IMG/VR virus record: IMGVR_UViG_3300010354_000011
Location: 1-38,076 of that record
DNA length: 38,076 nt
From: a virus
Direction: 5' to 3' (one strand)
In this document: piece by piece, positions 24,360 through 33,340 of the stretch
Numbering within the stretch: the stretch's first letter is position 1
Layout: each line of letters opens with the position of its first letter
The notes under the pieces: model-generated
Seen by the model: the letters and a program-made list of their open reading frames with translations, nothing else
What the model was told of the DNA's origin: nothing
Database searches by the model: none
Position numbers and translations under genes: made by a program

Positions 24360-24664
24360 TAGACGCTCCCCGGACGAACTCGCCACATTGCATTGTTAGG
24401 ATCGTTCAACCACTTAACTAGTTCCTGCTGGTCGTCGAGGATGCCCTTGGCCTTAAGCTCCATGTAGACCGTCATAGGGATGCGGCCGACATGCGCCCAT
24501 TCGCCCCACCGCTTCGGCGCGGCGTCGAACGCAGCCCTATTGGACTCGACGATGCCGGTAACGTCCTGCTCCTTGACAATCGTCGCATTGTCGTCGGTGC
24601 CGTCGTAATCAAGGTAAGTCTTGATGCCGGTTTCTTTGTCGTCGGAAATAAGGCGCTTGGCCAT
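24359..24664 (-). CDS. Small virion-region protein, unknown
   Basis: A 101-residue protein after the capsid gene, preceded by AGAGGAGTAATTT. The N-terminus (MAKRLISDDKETGIKTYLDY) and a WGEWAHVGRIPMTVYMELKA segment are typical of a conserved phage family next to capsid and adaptor genes. Function is unknown. Confidence 0.6.
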   Translation of the reverse strand: MAKRLISDDKETGIKTYLDYDGTDDNATIVKEQDVTGIVESNRAAFDAAPKRWGEWAHVGRIPMTVYMELKAKGILDDQQELVKWLNDPNNAMWRVRPGSV

Positions 24665-24683
24665 AAATTACTCCTCTTGGTTA

Positions 24684-24707
24684 GGGGGCGAGCCTAGACC
24701 CGCCCCC
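24684..24707 (-). other. GC-rich hairpin after the major capsid gene
   Basis: On the minus strand GGGGGCG(GG) pairs with (CT)CGCCCCC around a loop of about six bases, in the 56-bp gap between the capsid gene and the next gene. No U-run follows, so it is more likely an attenuator or RNA-stabilising hairpin than a full terminator. Confidence 0.5.
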
Positions 24708-24720
24708 ACCCCCAAGTCAA

Positions 24721-25671
24721 TTACGACGTGGTGAGGTCGGCCACGATGCCGTGAGCGGCTTCGTTGTTGACCTTCAGGCCGTATTCAACCAGCATCAGGC
24801 GCTTCTCGGCGTCGCCGGTCTTCGCCAGTTCCATCTGCTGGATCGGACGGAGGACGGCCATCGACGCGTACTGCGGGTCCACGACGAAGGCGTCGCGGGC
24901 GCGCTGGAAGCGGTTCGGCACGATGTTGACGGTGCCGAAGTCCGACACGTACACGTCCGCGGCGCCGACGATCTGGGCCTGCTGGCCAGCCGGAACGTCA
25001 CGGAAGCGGGTGGCGATGCCGTTGAAGCCCGAAGCAGCCTGCTTGTTGAACGAACCGACCATCAGCATCGTCGGCGTGCCGCCCGATTCCCAGACCTTGG
25101 CGATCACGCCCTTGAGCAGGGCTTCGGTGAACGCACGCTGCGTACCATCGGTACGGGCAGCGATACCAGCGGTATCAGCACCGCCGGTGCCGAAGCTGGT
25201 GTTGGTCTTGATGAACGCCGGAAGACCAGCGGTACGACGGGCGGTGGTGGTGTTACCAGCAACCGGCGACTGGTTGGCGAGCAGGGCGCTCTCCATGTCG
25301 CGCTTCAGTTCCGAACCCAGCTTGGCAAGCTGATAGGTCAGTTCCGAACGACGGCCCGCCTTGTCGAGAGCTTCGAGCGTACCCGAAATCACGACGTTCT
25401 TGGTGCTGATCTGGGTGTAGTTACCGATACGCGAGGTCGGGTTCACCGCGGTGAACGAGCTGATGTCGTCACCTTCCAGCGCAGCGTTCGAAGCCGAAGC
25501 AGCGGCGAGGCTGTCGGTCTGCCATTCGAAGTAGGTGTTCTTGACGTTCTCGCGGCCGATGTTCGAGATGAACGGGGTTTCTTCCGGCGAGATGTTGTAG
25601 ATGACGTTCGAGAGGTCTTCACGAATACCAATCGCCGAATAGCGAGTGAAGGTGTTTGCTACAATTGCCAT
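24721..25671 (-). CDS. Major capsid protein, SU10/DUF5309 family
   Basis: A 316-residue protein matching the SU10-type HK97-fold capsid family: MAIVANTFTRYSAIGIREDL opening, SPEETPFISNIG near 29-40, FEWQTDSLAAA, a KNVVISGTLEALDKAGRRSE stretch, and an acidic/hydrophobic C-terminus. It would form the icosahedral shell with the scaffold encoded just upstream. Codon use is strongly biased, as in highly expressed genes, and a hairpin follows its stop. Confidence 0.9.
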   Translation of the reverse strand: MAIVANTFTRYSAIGIREDLSNVIYNISPEETPFISNIGRENVKNTYFEWQTDSLAAASASNAALEGDDISSFTAVNPTSRIGNYTQISTKNVVISGTLEALDKAGRRSELTYQLAKLGSELKRDMESALLANQSPVAGNTTTARRTAGLPAFIKTNTSFGTGGADTAGIAARTDGTQRAFTEALLKGVIAKVWESGGTPTMLMVGSFNKQAASGFNGIATRFRDVPAGQQAQIVGAADVYVSDFGTVNIVPNRFQRARDAFVVDPQYASMAVLRPIQQMELAKTGDAEKRLMLVEYGLKVNNEAAHGIVADLTTS

Positions 25672-25682
25672 GACTTAAATCC

Positions 25683-26696
25683 TTAAATGAGTTTATCCAA
25701 GAGTGCAGCCGCATCAGCGATGCGACCAGTTTGTGCGAGACGCTTGGACGCTCTCTTTACATCAATAGAACCGGGCTTTGCAGAAGTGTTACCGGAACCG
25801 GGGCGAACAACACGGGCCTTTTGCTTGACCGGCTGCTTTGCCTTTTCCATGTTCCGCGCACCCTTATCGTACAACATAGCTTTACGGACGAGAGCGATAT
25901 GTGCGGCCTGAGTGAGAGAGTTAATGTCCTGCTCAGTCAGTCCGTTCGATGTCGCCCATTCCCGCAGTTCCTGCGCTTCCTTCATCATCGTCGCCTGATC
26001 TTTCCATTCGGGAATGACTTCAGGTAGACGAGCGCGTTCAGCTTCAACAACTGCCTGCATGTGCATTGTACGCTGCTTGGCTTCTTCCTCGGCGAGTCGC
26101 TTCTGCTCGGCCTGAATGGCAACGAGCCGCTGCGTTTGCTCTTCCTTGGTCCGACGCCAATGCCGTTCTAGTTTCGCAGCCTCAATGGGGTCTTCATCAT
26201 AAAGAGTATCCCAGTCAGGCTCCGCCGCGTTCTGCTGCTGAATCTGCTGCTGCAAGATCGGCAACATCTGCGCGTATTGAGCGCGTTCCGCACGAATGGC
26301 TTCTGCTTCGGCCTCGAACGCTTTGCGTTGTTCGGCAAGAGCAGTAGCTTTCCGCGTGTAATCCGCAGTCCGAGAATAGCCGTTCCGAAGTTCTGCGAGG
26401 GTGACTTCCATCTCTTGACCGTCAACTTTAACCTTGACGGTAAGGTCATCAGTAAGTTCCTGCGTCGCTTCTTCTTCTGTATAATCTTCTTCCGGATCGG
26501 AGTCTTCGTCGGCCTCGGTTTCTTCGTACTCTTCGTACTCTTCAACTTCTTCCGATTCATACTCCTGACCAGTTTCCTGATCTAGCGCCTCAGTCTCTTC
26601 TTGGTTGTCCTCTTCAGGGCCAAGCAATTTGCTGATGGCAAGAGTTGCTTCGTGAAGGCCGATCCCGCTTGCGGGGTTGCCGTCTTCATTCGCCAT
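25683..26696 (-). CDS. Capsid scaffolding protein
   Basis: A 337-residue protein. Residues about 27-80 are extremely acidic (EESEEVEEYEEYEETEADED type), followed by a small VKVKVDGQEMEVTLAELRNG domain and long coiled coils (EQRKAFEAEAEAIRAERAQY). The C-terminus is basic (KARVVRPGSGNTSAKPGS). This is the classic scaffold layout, and it lies directly upstream of the capsid gene. It guides shell assembly and is then removed. Confidence 0.85.
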   Translation of the reverse strand: MANEDGNPASGIGLHEATLAISKLLGPEEDNQEETEALDQETGQEYESEEVEEYEEYEETEADEDSDPEEDYTEEEATQELTDDLTVKVKVDGQEMEVTLAELRNGYSRTADYTRKATALAEQRKAFEAEAEAIRAERAQYAQMLPILQQQIQQQNAAEPDWDTLYDEDPIEAAKLERHWRRTKEEQTQRLVAIQAEQKRLAEEEAKQRTMHMQAVVEAERARLPEVIPEWKDQATMMKEAQELREWATSNGLTEQDINSLTQAAHIALVRKAMLYDKGARNMEKAKQPVKQKARVVRPGSGNTSAKPGSIDVKRASKRLAQTGRIADAAALLDKLI

Positions 26697-26719
26697 ATAT
26701 CACCTTTTCGTGTTGCAGT

Positions 26720-26956
26720 TCAACTCCTCGCCGCAATAGTTCCGTCGTCGAGGATTGCCCGGAGTCGGGCTTTCAAACGCTCAAGGCACTTAAGCGTAAG
26801 AAACAGATCGCCGCGTAGCTCATAATCATTTACGTCTGACGCGCGCCATTCTTCGAAGATGTCCTTCTCTACGAAAGCAAACGCTTCGACAAGAACTTCG
26901 TCTTCGAGAAGACGCTTGGCGTGGTTCGCCTTGGCGATAATTTGTTCTTTCGTCAT
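26720..26956 (-). CDS. Small helical protein between virion genes
   Basis: A 78-residue, mostly helical protein starting at ATG 26956, overlapping the preceding stop (ATGA). It begins MTKEQIIAKANHAKRLLEDE and includes a DIFEEWRASDVND segment, like a small family found before scaffolds in podophages. Function is unknown. Confidence 0.6.
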   Translation of the reverse strand: MTKEQIIAKANHAKRLLEDEVLVEAFAFVEKDIFEEWRASDVNDYELRGDLFLTLKCLERLKARLRAILDDGTIAARS

Positions 26957-28782
26957 ACAATCCCAAAACCCGGATTAGCTCGCGGAGGCAGGATGCCCAT
27001 ACCCGGCGCGGTCGGGGTCGGCGCAGGGGCACCCCCAAAGAAGTTGAACTCAGGGCCGAAACCGTAGGTTTCGTAGTCCCCGCCGAACGGCGTGAACGGG
27101 CCGCGGGTGAACGTCGGCATCGGACCAAGCTGCGAGGCGTAGGGCGTCATCCGCCCCGCGCCGCCGCCACCAAACGCGCTGCCGAGAAGATCGAGTCCAG
27201 TCGAGGCGAGACCGTAATACTTGATGATCTCGTCAAGCAGGCTATTCTTTTCCGGCGCGGCAGGAGAAGTCGCAACACTCGTGACGGCGGGGACGCCCGC
27301 AGCGAGGCCAGCACCCAAGGTTCCTTCCATCACTTGCGCGCTGGCAGGCTTGGTCACGACAATCTCGTTGTCGGACGGGGGCGAAGCGGGGTTCGCTATA
27401 GTCGTAACGGCCGGGAGGGCGGTGTTAAATGCCCCGCTGATCGTGTCAGCCCCGATGTTGCTCGTTGGGATACGCGATCCCGACACGACAATAGGGTTGC
27501 CCTCGGACGTGGTCGGCTGCTGGAACACACGGTCGGCGAAGTCAGCGCCTTTGCCGGGGAGCATAGAGGAGAGCGCCCCACTCGCGCCGCCGCCAAGAAC
27601 ACCCCCGACTGTCGCGCCCGTGAGCGCGCTCTTGAAACCGGGAACGATGATGTTGCCTACGGCTTCAGCGCCAGTCTGCGCGAGCTTTTGCGTGGCCGCT
27701 TCAGCGCCAGTCTGCGCGAGCTTTTGCGACGCGGCTTTACCGACCGCAGTGCCAACGGCTTCGCCGAGTGCCGCGCCGCCAGCAGCGCCCGCGCCGCTTA
27801 GGCCCGCGCGAAGTAAAGACTCCCCGAGGGGGCGTCCTTGCGCCGCGCTGGAAAGACCCGATCCGGCTGCCGCCCCGAGACCCGCGCCGAGAACTTTACT
27901 GCCGACGAGACCGAGGCCCGGCACAAGAAAGGCACCGGCCAAAGGCAGCGCAACGTCGGCGAGCTTTCCGAGATCGGATTGGCGGGGATCGACGTTGGCG
28001 ACGGTGCTATCCGTACCGGTGCTTGGGTCCGTCTTCACGACCGCCCAGTCAGCCTTGCGCCCCCCAGCACTACTCAACTGCATAGACGCAAGCTGGGCGG
28101 CCTTCATGCCTTCCGCGCCTACGCCCGTAGACACAACCTCGCCGGTGCGCTGATTGACGACGGTGTACACCGCATTCGGGTCGAGGGGCGTGAAGCGCGC
28201 GCCCTTGCCCAGCCCTTTGGTGGCGGGCATCCCACGGTTGTCGGTAAAATACACGCCCGGCACCGAGCCTTCCGGCGTGATTTCTCGGACAACGCGGCCG
28301 GTGTCGTCTAGCTCCACCGTCCGGCTCTTGTTCACCATCAGCCCGGTCGCGGGGTCGCGCAGCAAGTTGAGCGACTGCTCCGTGGGCATCCCGCCGAAGT
28401 TGGTGCCAATGAATAGGGGGTTGGGGCCGAGTGCCTGCCCCAGCGAGGCCATCTTAGCCATGAACTCTGGGTCGAAAAGCGGAGCACCCTCGGCATTCGT
28501 CGGAGCGGGGGCCGCCATAATCGGCGGGGCCGAGGGTTGGACAGACGGCGCAAGCGGCGCTTGCGCCAGCGCACGAGCCTGCTCTTCGGCTTGGGCGATC
28601 CGCTGCTGGAATTCGTCCACCGGAGGCGGGGCAGGGGTCGTGAACTCCACAGGCTCGGGCATCGCGCCGGGCGCTATGTCAACATACGCAGGGCCGCCGC
28701 CCGTGAGGATTGCGTCAAACAGCCCCGGAGTCAGAAGAGGCTCGTAGAACATATCTCGATACGTGTTCGGGGGCAAAGCCAT
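26953..28782 (-). CDS. Ala/Gly/Pro-rich virion protein between portal and scaffold
   Basis: A 609-residue protein. The first 130 residues are Pro/Ala-rich and disordered. A folded part near 140-240 includes NLLRDPATGLMVNKSRTVEL and FTPLDPNAVYTVVN. Residues about 275-420 contain glycine-zipper-like hydrophobic stretches (LPLAGAFLVPGLGLVGSKVL) and a tandem repeat with QKLAQTGAEA. The end is Gly/Phe/Pro-rich. It could be a membrane-active ejection or internal protein. ATG 28782 overlaps the portal stop (TAATG). Confidence 0.55.
   Translation of the reverse strand: MALPPNTYRDMFYEPLLTPGLFDAILTGGGPAYVDIAPGAMPEPVEFTTPAPPPVDEFQQRIAQAEEQARALAQAPLAPSVQPSAPPIMAAPAPTNAEGAPLFDPEFMAKMASLGQALGPNPLFIGTNFGGMPTEQSLNLLRDPATGLMVNKSRTVELDDTGRVVREITPEGSVPGVYFTDNRGMPATKGLGKGARFTPLDPNAVYTVVNQRTGEVVSTGVGAEGMKAAQLASMQLSSAGGRKADWAVVKTDPSTGTDSTVANVDPRQSDLGKLADVALPLAGAFLVPGLGLVGSKVLGAGLGAAAGSGLSSAAQGRPLGESLLRAGLSGAGAAGGAALGEAVGTAVGKAASQKLAQTGAEAATQKLAQTGAEAVGNIIVPGFKSALTGATVGGVLGGGASGALSSMLPGKGADFADRVFQQPTTSEGNPIVVSGSRIPTSNIGADTISGAFNTALPAVTTIANPASPPSDNEIVVTKPASAQVMEGTLGAGLAAGVPAVTSVATSPAAPEKNSLLDEIIKYYGLASTGLDLLGSAFGGGGAGRMTPYASQLGPMPTFTRGPFTPFGGDYETYGFGPEFNFFGGAPAPTPTAPGMGILPPRANPGFGIV
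27662..27728 (-). repeat. 36-bp period tandem repeat in the Ala/Gly-rich virion gene
   Basis: Two 31-bp identical copies (27662-27692 and 27698-27728), 36 bp apart, encode QKLAQTGAEA twice. The period keeps the reading frame (12 codons). Confidence 0.9.
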
Positions 28783-31046
28783 TACATCATCCCTTCAGGC
28801 GGCATGGGGACTTGGGGCTGCATCGGCTGCGGCATCGGCGTCGGGGTCGGTTCCGAAGCCGGGGCCATAGCCTGTTTCAGAAACTCGCGGTCGCGCTGCA
28901 TCATGGCTTGGATGCTGGCCGTATTGACCTGCGTGCTATACTTGGCCTCGATCTCGGCTGCGCGAAGCATCGTGTCGGCGTCCAGCTTATCGCGCTCACG
29001 GTCGTCCTTGCGCATCATTTCTTCGCGCTGGAGTTCGAGTTCCGCGGCCTTCTTCTGGATGTCGGCCTGAATGGCCTGTGCCTGCACCTGCGCCAGAATT
29101 TGCTCAGGCGACGGCGGGGGCGGTGCCGGCGGGGGCGGGGGCGGCTGCATGGCCGGGTCCTTGAAGAACATGTTCGGGTCCTTGTAGCCCGCGAGCGCCA
29201 GCATCTGCGCCAGCGTGTTGCGGTACTGCCCAAGGTCCACAAGCGGGTTATTCTGCACGCCGCCCTGCTGGATAAGCATTTCCTGCTTCTGGGCCACCTG
29301 CGCCAAGAACGCCATCTTCTCTTCGTTCGAGCCGGTGCCAAGCGCCACGTTGACGACGACATCCATGTTCGAGTCCCACACACGCGGGTCAATCGGCACG
29401 AACTGGTTGCGCAGCCGCACCATACGCGGCGCGTCCTGATAGGTCGTCAGCAGGTACAGAGCCTTCTTGAACAGCGGCTTCATACCCGTCTCGGCAAAGA
29501 TGCGGCAGATCAGTTCGATATGTTGCTGTGCCGCGGTGACTGTCGCCGCGACCGCAGCGCGGGTGGACGACTGAAGTGCGTTTGCATCAAGACCCGCAGC
29601 GGCCTTGCTGATGCCCGTGCGGTTCTCGCGCAGTTCGTCCATGTATTGCAGCATCGGGAACGCGGCTTGGCCGACAAACGGCGTCGAGAACGGCTGCACC
29701 ATACCCGGCGCGCGCATACGAATGATACCGCCAACTTCGGTATTCATCACGTCTTCGAGGTTGACTTGGCCCTCGACGACGGCCGTGCGGGGATGGATCG
29801 ACTGCGCCAAGCTGTCGAGCATGTTACGCAGGATGTTCGACTTAATAAGCTGGATGTCCATCACGACATCCGCCACCGACATACCGAAGAAGGTGTGCGG
29901 CTCCGGATCGGGGCAGAAACTCACGAACGGAATGTGGTCGCACGGCTCGTTGTGGAGGATTTTGTAGGCGCTGCCGCCGACGCACACACGACGAAGTTCG
30001 GCGATGCCGTCACCGTCCATATCTACGTAGAGATAGGTTTCGATGTACTCAATTTTGCGGCTCGCAAGGTCCGTTCGGCCCGCGCCAAGAATCGTCGCGT
30101 CCGGATTCCGGTCGAAGGCCTCGTCGTTCCCGTTAAAGTCTTCGGTTGTTTCGTAGCCAAGGTCTCCGATCTCGTCGAGTTCGTAGCCCATTCTAACAAG
30201 ATCGGAGACGGTAACATAGCGGCGATGGCCGACAAACGCCGCGTCTTCCAGAGATTTCGCTTGGCGGTCGATGAGGAACTCTTCCGGCGGGACCGAGGCC
30301 ACGGCGATGCGGCCCTTGGTAGTCGTGCGGACAGCGGTGCAGGAGTACACCGGCGGCGTGACCGACGCCATCTGTACGTCCGGCCCCTCGGCTTCCACCT
30401 CCGGCCCTTCCTCGGACAATTCGATTTCCATACCCGACATCTCGACTTCGATGTCGCGCAGTTCCACGTCGGGGTCCGACATAAGTACAGTGAACGACTG
30501 CTCATCGAGTCCGGTATAGTCGATAGTCTCGACGGTCTTGTCTTCGTCCCACCAGATTTTGACGATACCGTTCTTGCGCACCAGCGCGTCCTTGAAGGAC
30601 GAGTAGCAAACTTCGAACAAATTGTTGTCGCGAGTCAGGCAGTAATTGACATACTCTGTCGCCTGTTCGGCGCTTTGCACGTCTTCCGGGCCGTTCGGCG
30701 CGAACTCAACTACATTGGTCGCGGAGAAGAAGACGCGCATGATCGACGGCATGATGGCCTGCACGGTGTCGCGCACGTCCATCGAGACGACTTGGCTGCG
30801 GCCCTCTTCCTCGTTCCCGAACGGCTCGCCCTTGTAGTATTGGCCAGCCAGAGCGCGCTGCGGGCTGATAATGTCATCGACGTAGTCTACAGCGTCATCA
30901 ATCTCGGCCGAGACAATGCCGTGCAGGTCGTCTTCACTGACGCCCTGAAACTCTTCGTCGTCTTCCATATCTTCGGGAAGTTCGCCGTTCGCGGCGTCTT
31001 CAATCTCTTCGTCGGAGGGACGGCTGTTGTCGCGGTATTTCGCCAT
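28782..31046 (-). CDS. Portal protein, large P22-like type
   Basis: A 754-residue portal. The acidic start (SDEEIEDAANGELPEDMEDD) is followed by a conserved core: YYKGEPFGNEEEGRSQVVSM, a VRDTVQAIMPSIMRVFFSAT segment, PDPEPHTFFGMSVADVV, and SNILRNMLDSLAQSIHPRTA. The C-terminal 130 residues are Pro/Gln/Met-rich and coiled, like a barrel region. It makes the dodecameric ring through which DNA enters. The sequence patterns are those of podophage portals, and its size exceeds siphophage portals. Confidence 0.88.
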   Translation of the reverse strand: MAKYRDNSRPSDEEIEDAANGELPEDMEDDEEFQGVSEDDLHGIVSAEIDDAVDYVDDIISPQRALAGQYYKGEPFGNEEEGRSQVVSMDVRDTVQAIMPSIMRVFFSATNVVEFAPNGPEDVQSAEQATEYVNYCLTRDNNLFEVCYSSFKDALVRKNGIVKIWWDEDKTVETIDYTGLDEQSFTVLMSDPDVELRDIEVEMSGMEIELSEEGPEVEAEGPDVQMASVTPPVYSCTAVRTTTKGRIAVASVPPEEFLIDRQAKSLEDAAFVGHRRYVTVSDLVRMGYELDEIGDLGYETTEDFNGNDEAFDRNPDATILGAGRTDLASRKIEYIETYLYVDMDGDGIAELRRVCVGGSAYKILHNEPCDHIPFVSFCPDPEPHTFFGMSVADVVMDIQLIKSNILRNMLDSLAQSIHPRTAVVEGQVNLEDVMNTEVGGIIRMRAPGMVQPFSTPFVGQAAFPMLQYMDELRENRTGISKAAAGLDANALQSSTRAAVAATVTAAQQHIELICRIFAETGMKPLFKKALYLLTTYQDAPRMVRLRNQFVPIDPRVWDSNMDVVVNVALGTGSNEEKMAFLAQVAQKQEMLIQQGGVQNNPLVDLGQYRNTLAQMLALAGYKDPNMFFKDPAMQPPPPPPAPPPPSPEQILAQVQAQAIQADIQKKAAELELQREEMMRKDDRERDKLDADTMLRAAEIEAKYSTQVNTASIQAMMQRDREFLKQAMAPASEPTPTPMPQPMQPQVPMPPEGMM

Positions 31047-31056
31047 GTAGATTTTC

Positions 31057-31218
31057 CTATTTACGCTTGCGCGAAGCCTTGCGGCCCTCAGACATGGCGA
31101 TAGCCACCGCCTGCTTACGGTTCTTCACAACGGGGCCGCCCTTGCCACTATGCAAAGTCCCACGTTTGAACTCACCCATCACCTTGCCGATCTTCTTCTG
31201 CATCTTGGTGGGTTTCAT
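31057..31218 (-). CDS. Small basic protein (DUF6496-like)
   Basis: A 53-residue Lys-rich protein from ATG 31218, 47 bases inside the end of the endonuclease VII gene. The pattern KKIGKVMGEFKRGTLHSGKG followed by VVKNRKQAVAIAMSEGRKAS is a widespread phage and bacterial small domain, which I believe is DUF6496. Its function is unknown. It precedes the portal gene by 11 bases. Confidence 0.7.
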   Translation of the reverse strand: MKPTKMQKKIGKVMGEFKRGTLHSGKGGPVVKNRKQAVAIAMSEGRKASRKRK

Positions 31219-31603
31219 CTGCCGTATCCTTTTCGGGAAAATCCGCCGCGCTCTTACCCAAATACCTAATTGCCGCTTGTAACACAACTATGCGGTCTTT
31301 GGCATGGCCTAATAGCAAATTACAGTGGCGGCAGAGAAGCCCGCGGATGTTATTCGTCGTGTGGCAATGATCTACGTGGGCCGTTTCGTGCGACGAGCGC
31401 GAGTTCGAGTGTATATCTAAGGGCGTCTCGCACAACGCACACGCGCCATCTTGCGCCTCCCAAAGCGCCTTCACTTCGTCGTAGGTCGTCCTGTACCGGA
31501 GACGAAAATTATTGCAACGGTGGCAGAACAGCCGGCGTGCTGTAAACTCCGACGCGGGTCGGACTTGGCCGCAACGATTGCAAACTCGCGTGTCTACCCC
31601 CAT
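31172..31603 (-). CDS. Endonuclease VII-type recombination endonuclease (HNH)
   Basis: A 143-residue HNH nuclease. Cysteine pairs CNRCGQ at 8-13 and CHRC at 27-30 form the N-terminal zinc knuckle. The middle carries CALCETPLDIHSN, then HVDHCHTTNNIRGLLCRHCN, the endonuclease VII signature with catalytic HVDHCH. The family cuts branched DNA, clearing structures before packaging. It stands between large terminase and portal, where packaging-associated nucleases often occur. ATG 31603 follows GAGGGGGGGTCT. Confidence 0.9.
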   Translation of the reverse strand: MGVDTRVCNRCGQVRPASEFTARRLFCHRCNNFRLRYRTTYDEVKALWEAQDGACALCETPLDIHSNSRSSHETAHVDHCHTTNNIRGLLCRHCNLLLGHAKDRIVVLQAAIRYLGKSAADFPEKDTADETHQDAEEDRQGDG

Positions 31604-31663
31604 AGACCCCCCCTCTTGTCGATGCGGGACTTCCTAATACACGGTTTTCGTTTAAATAAAAAG

Positions 31664-31692
31664 GGGGGCCGGCATGTGGCGTGCCGGCCCCC
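31664..31692 (-). terminator. Rho-independent terminator after terL
   Basis: GGGGGCCGGCA and TGCCGGCCCCC form a perfect 11-bp stem around a 7-base loop. On the minus strand it is followed by TTTTTATTT (31654-31662). It would end the recombinase-terminase transcript and separate it from the virion operon. Confidence 0.85.
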
Positions 31693-31768
31693 TGAAAGCG
31701 CAGAAGGGGAGGAGAGAGGAGACAGCACCCTACTACGCCGCTCGTACCCAGAAACTGAGGAGCTATAC

Positions 31769-31788
31769 CCCGTATAATCTAATACGGG
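31769..31788. repeat. Inverted repeat CCCGTAT-N6-ATACGGG
   Basis: A perfect 7-bp inverted repeat just past the large terminase stop. It may be an operator or a small hairpin. A -10-like TATAAT lies across it on the plus strand, but no gene is read from it. Confidence 0.55.
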
Positions 31789-31792
31789 CCGC

Positions 31793-33340
31793 CTACACAA
31801 GCCCTCTTATATTTCGGCGCAGCGGCCCCTTATTGGCCGCGGACATCGAATACCCGTGGAGCGCAGTCGCTACGTCTGTCGCCAGACACAGGCACAGCGC
31901 GTCCGCCTTGTCGGGGCTGGACAGGCCGCGCTTCTTCATGCTCTCCTTACTCTCTACCTGCATCTTACCAGTGGACGTGAAGCTATACCTTGGCGCGGCC
32001 AGTTCCGCGAACAAGGTCTCGTCTTTGGGGATTTTCACGTCACGATTGGCCAGCCACGCCTTGGCCTTGAACCAGAGTTCGGCGCGCAGGTTCGCATACG
32101 TCCCCTTCATCGCCGGGCTTTCGGCCACGTTAATCCCCCTCGCCGGCAGGCCCAGTTCGCGCAAACGGTCAAGCACGCCCGCCCCCAGACCGATAGAGTC
32201 TACGAGGATTTCGACGGGCTGCTTGCTGGGTGGCAGGGCCTCGTATTCAGCAACGACGGCCCCGGTCAACTGCATCAAGTCGAGACCCTTCCAAGTCTGT
32301 ATCTCCTCGACAACCGAACCGCGGCGCTTGGCGAGGGCGCTGGCGTCGCTGCCCATACGCGCCACGTCCAGACCCCATACGCCCAGTGCAGTCTCGCTGG
32401 CCTTCATCTCGCGGTTCATCGCGGCGTCGATGAGTTCGACCGGGATCACCGTATCTTCTTCACGCGGCGGGAAGTTACCCAGAACGCGCACATGGTAGGC
32501 CGGGCTGTCCTCGCCGTACCGCAGTTGCATCTCCTTGACGAAGGCGTCGGACACACGCGGGCTGTCGAGGCACGACACATGGAACGTCTTCCATTCGCCC
32601 TTGAGGCGGTTGTGCGTGTCGTAGAAGAGGCCAGTGTTTCTGGTAGGGTTACCTAGCAAAAGCGTGGTGGCGCTGTGACCCGACATGGAACCAGACGCCG
32701 CTTCGAAAACGCTTTCCGGAATACCTGACGCTTCGTCGGCCACCAGCAGAACGTGGTCGGAGTGGATACCCTGCAAGGCTTCCGGCGTTTCAGCACGCGA
32801 TGTACGCGCAGAGATAAAGGCTTCTGTGGGGGCCGCTTTGAGTTCGATGCGGTCACTTTTCACCTCGACCAGCGTTTTCAGCACGTCAGGTAGTTCGTTG
32901 ACCCATCGCTTCAGTTCGGCGAACATAGCGTCAAACAACTGGCTAGAGGTTGGCGCAGTCACGACCACCTTCACCGGATAGCGGGTGAGGAAGTAGTGCA
33001 ACATCGCCCACGACGCGGCCGTGGACTTACCGACACCGTGGCCTGAGCGCACGGAGATGCGCCGGTGGCCTGCACTGATGGCTTCAAGGAATTTGATTTG
33101 CCACGGGTCGGGCTTCACGCGGAGGACATCCCGGACAAAACCGACAGGGTCGTCACGATACTTCTTCAGGAACATCAGGAAGAAGTTCGGCTGCTGCTGG
33201 CTGCTCTGGGACATCAGGTCAGCAGCCTCCTTCGCGGCCTTGGCGGCGCGGGACGGGTTGTCTGTCTTCAGCTTCGGCTCGGCCGACTTAGGAGCAGCCG
33301 TGCGCCGGCGGCGCGGCTTAGGGCTGGTGGACGAAGTCAT
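31793..33340 (-). CDS. terL: Terminase large subunit
   Basis: A 515-residue packaging motor from ATG 33340, with AGGAGAG six bases upstream, starting 23 bases inside the recombinase gene. The ATPase has Walker A SGHGVGKST (99-107, K105), Walker B VLLVADEAS with D202/E203, and an NPTRN coupling segment near 231. The nuclease part shows GLDVARMGSDAS with D325, D381 in EILVDSIGLGAG, and a C-terminal PDKADALCLC. The first 50 residues are Lys/Arg/Pro-rich. The small subunit is encoded on the other strand at 35766. The type fits headful packaging relatives. Confidence 0.92.
   Translation of the reverse strand: MTSSTSPKPRRRRTAAPKSAEPKLKTDNPSRAAKAAKEAADLMSQSSQQQPNFFLMFLKKYRDDPVGFVRDVLRVKPDPWQIKFLEAISAGHRRISVRSGHGVGKSTAASWAMLHYFLTRYPVKVVVTAPTSSQLFDAMFAELKRWVNELPDVLKTLVEVKSDRIELKAAPTEAFISARTSRAETPEALQGIHSDHVLLVADEASGIPESVFEAASGSMSGHSATTLLLGNPTRNTGLFYDTHNRLKGEWKTFHVSCLDSPRVSDAFVKEMQLRYGEDSPAYHVRVLGNFPPREEDTVIPVELIDAAMNREMKASETALGVWGLDVARMGSDASALAKRRGSVVEEIQTWKGLDLMQLTGAVVAEYEALPPSKQPVEILVDSIGLGAGVLDRLRELGLPARGINVAESPAMKGTYANLRAELWFKAKAWLANRDVKIPKDETLFAELAAPRYSFTSTGKMQVESKESMKKRGLSSPDKADALCLCLATDVATALHGYSMSAANKGPLRRNIRGLV

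Larger units (their letters stand above)
31604..31792. other. Non-coding region after the large terminase
   Basis: This 189-bp gap holds an inverted repeat (31769-31788), a strong terminator for the minus strand and a candidate leader for the endonuclease VII-portal transcript. No gene is visible. Confidence 0.6.

Noticed and set aside
28710-31103. Very long plus-strand open frame (797 codons) antisense to the portal gene
   Set aside because: The composition is Arg/His/Val-rich shadow sequence with no domain, and the minus strand encodes a clear portal. High GC makes long antisense frames common here.
31769-31788. Plus-strand promoter (TATAAT in the inverted repeat)
   Set aside because: No suitable -35 and no plus-strand gene downstream.
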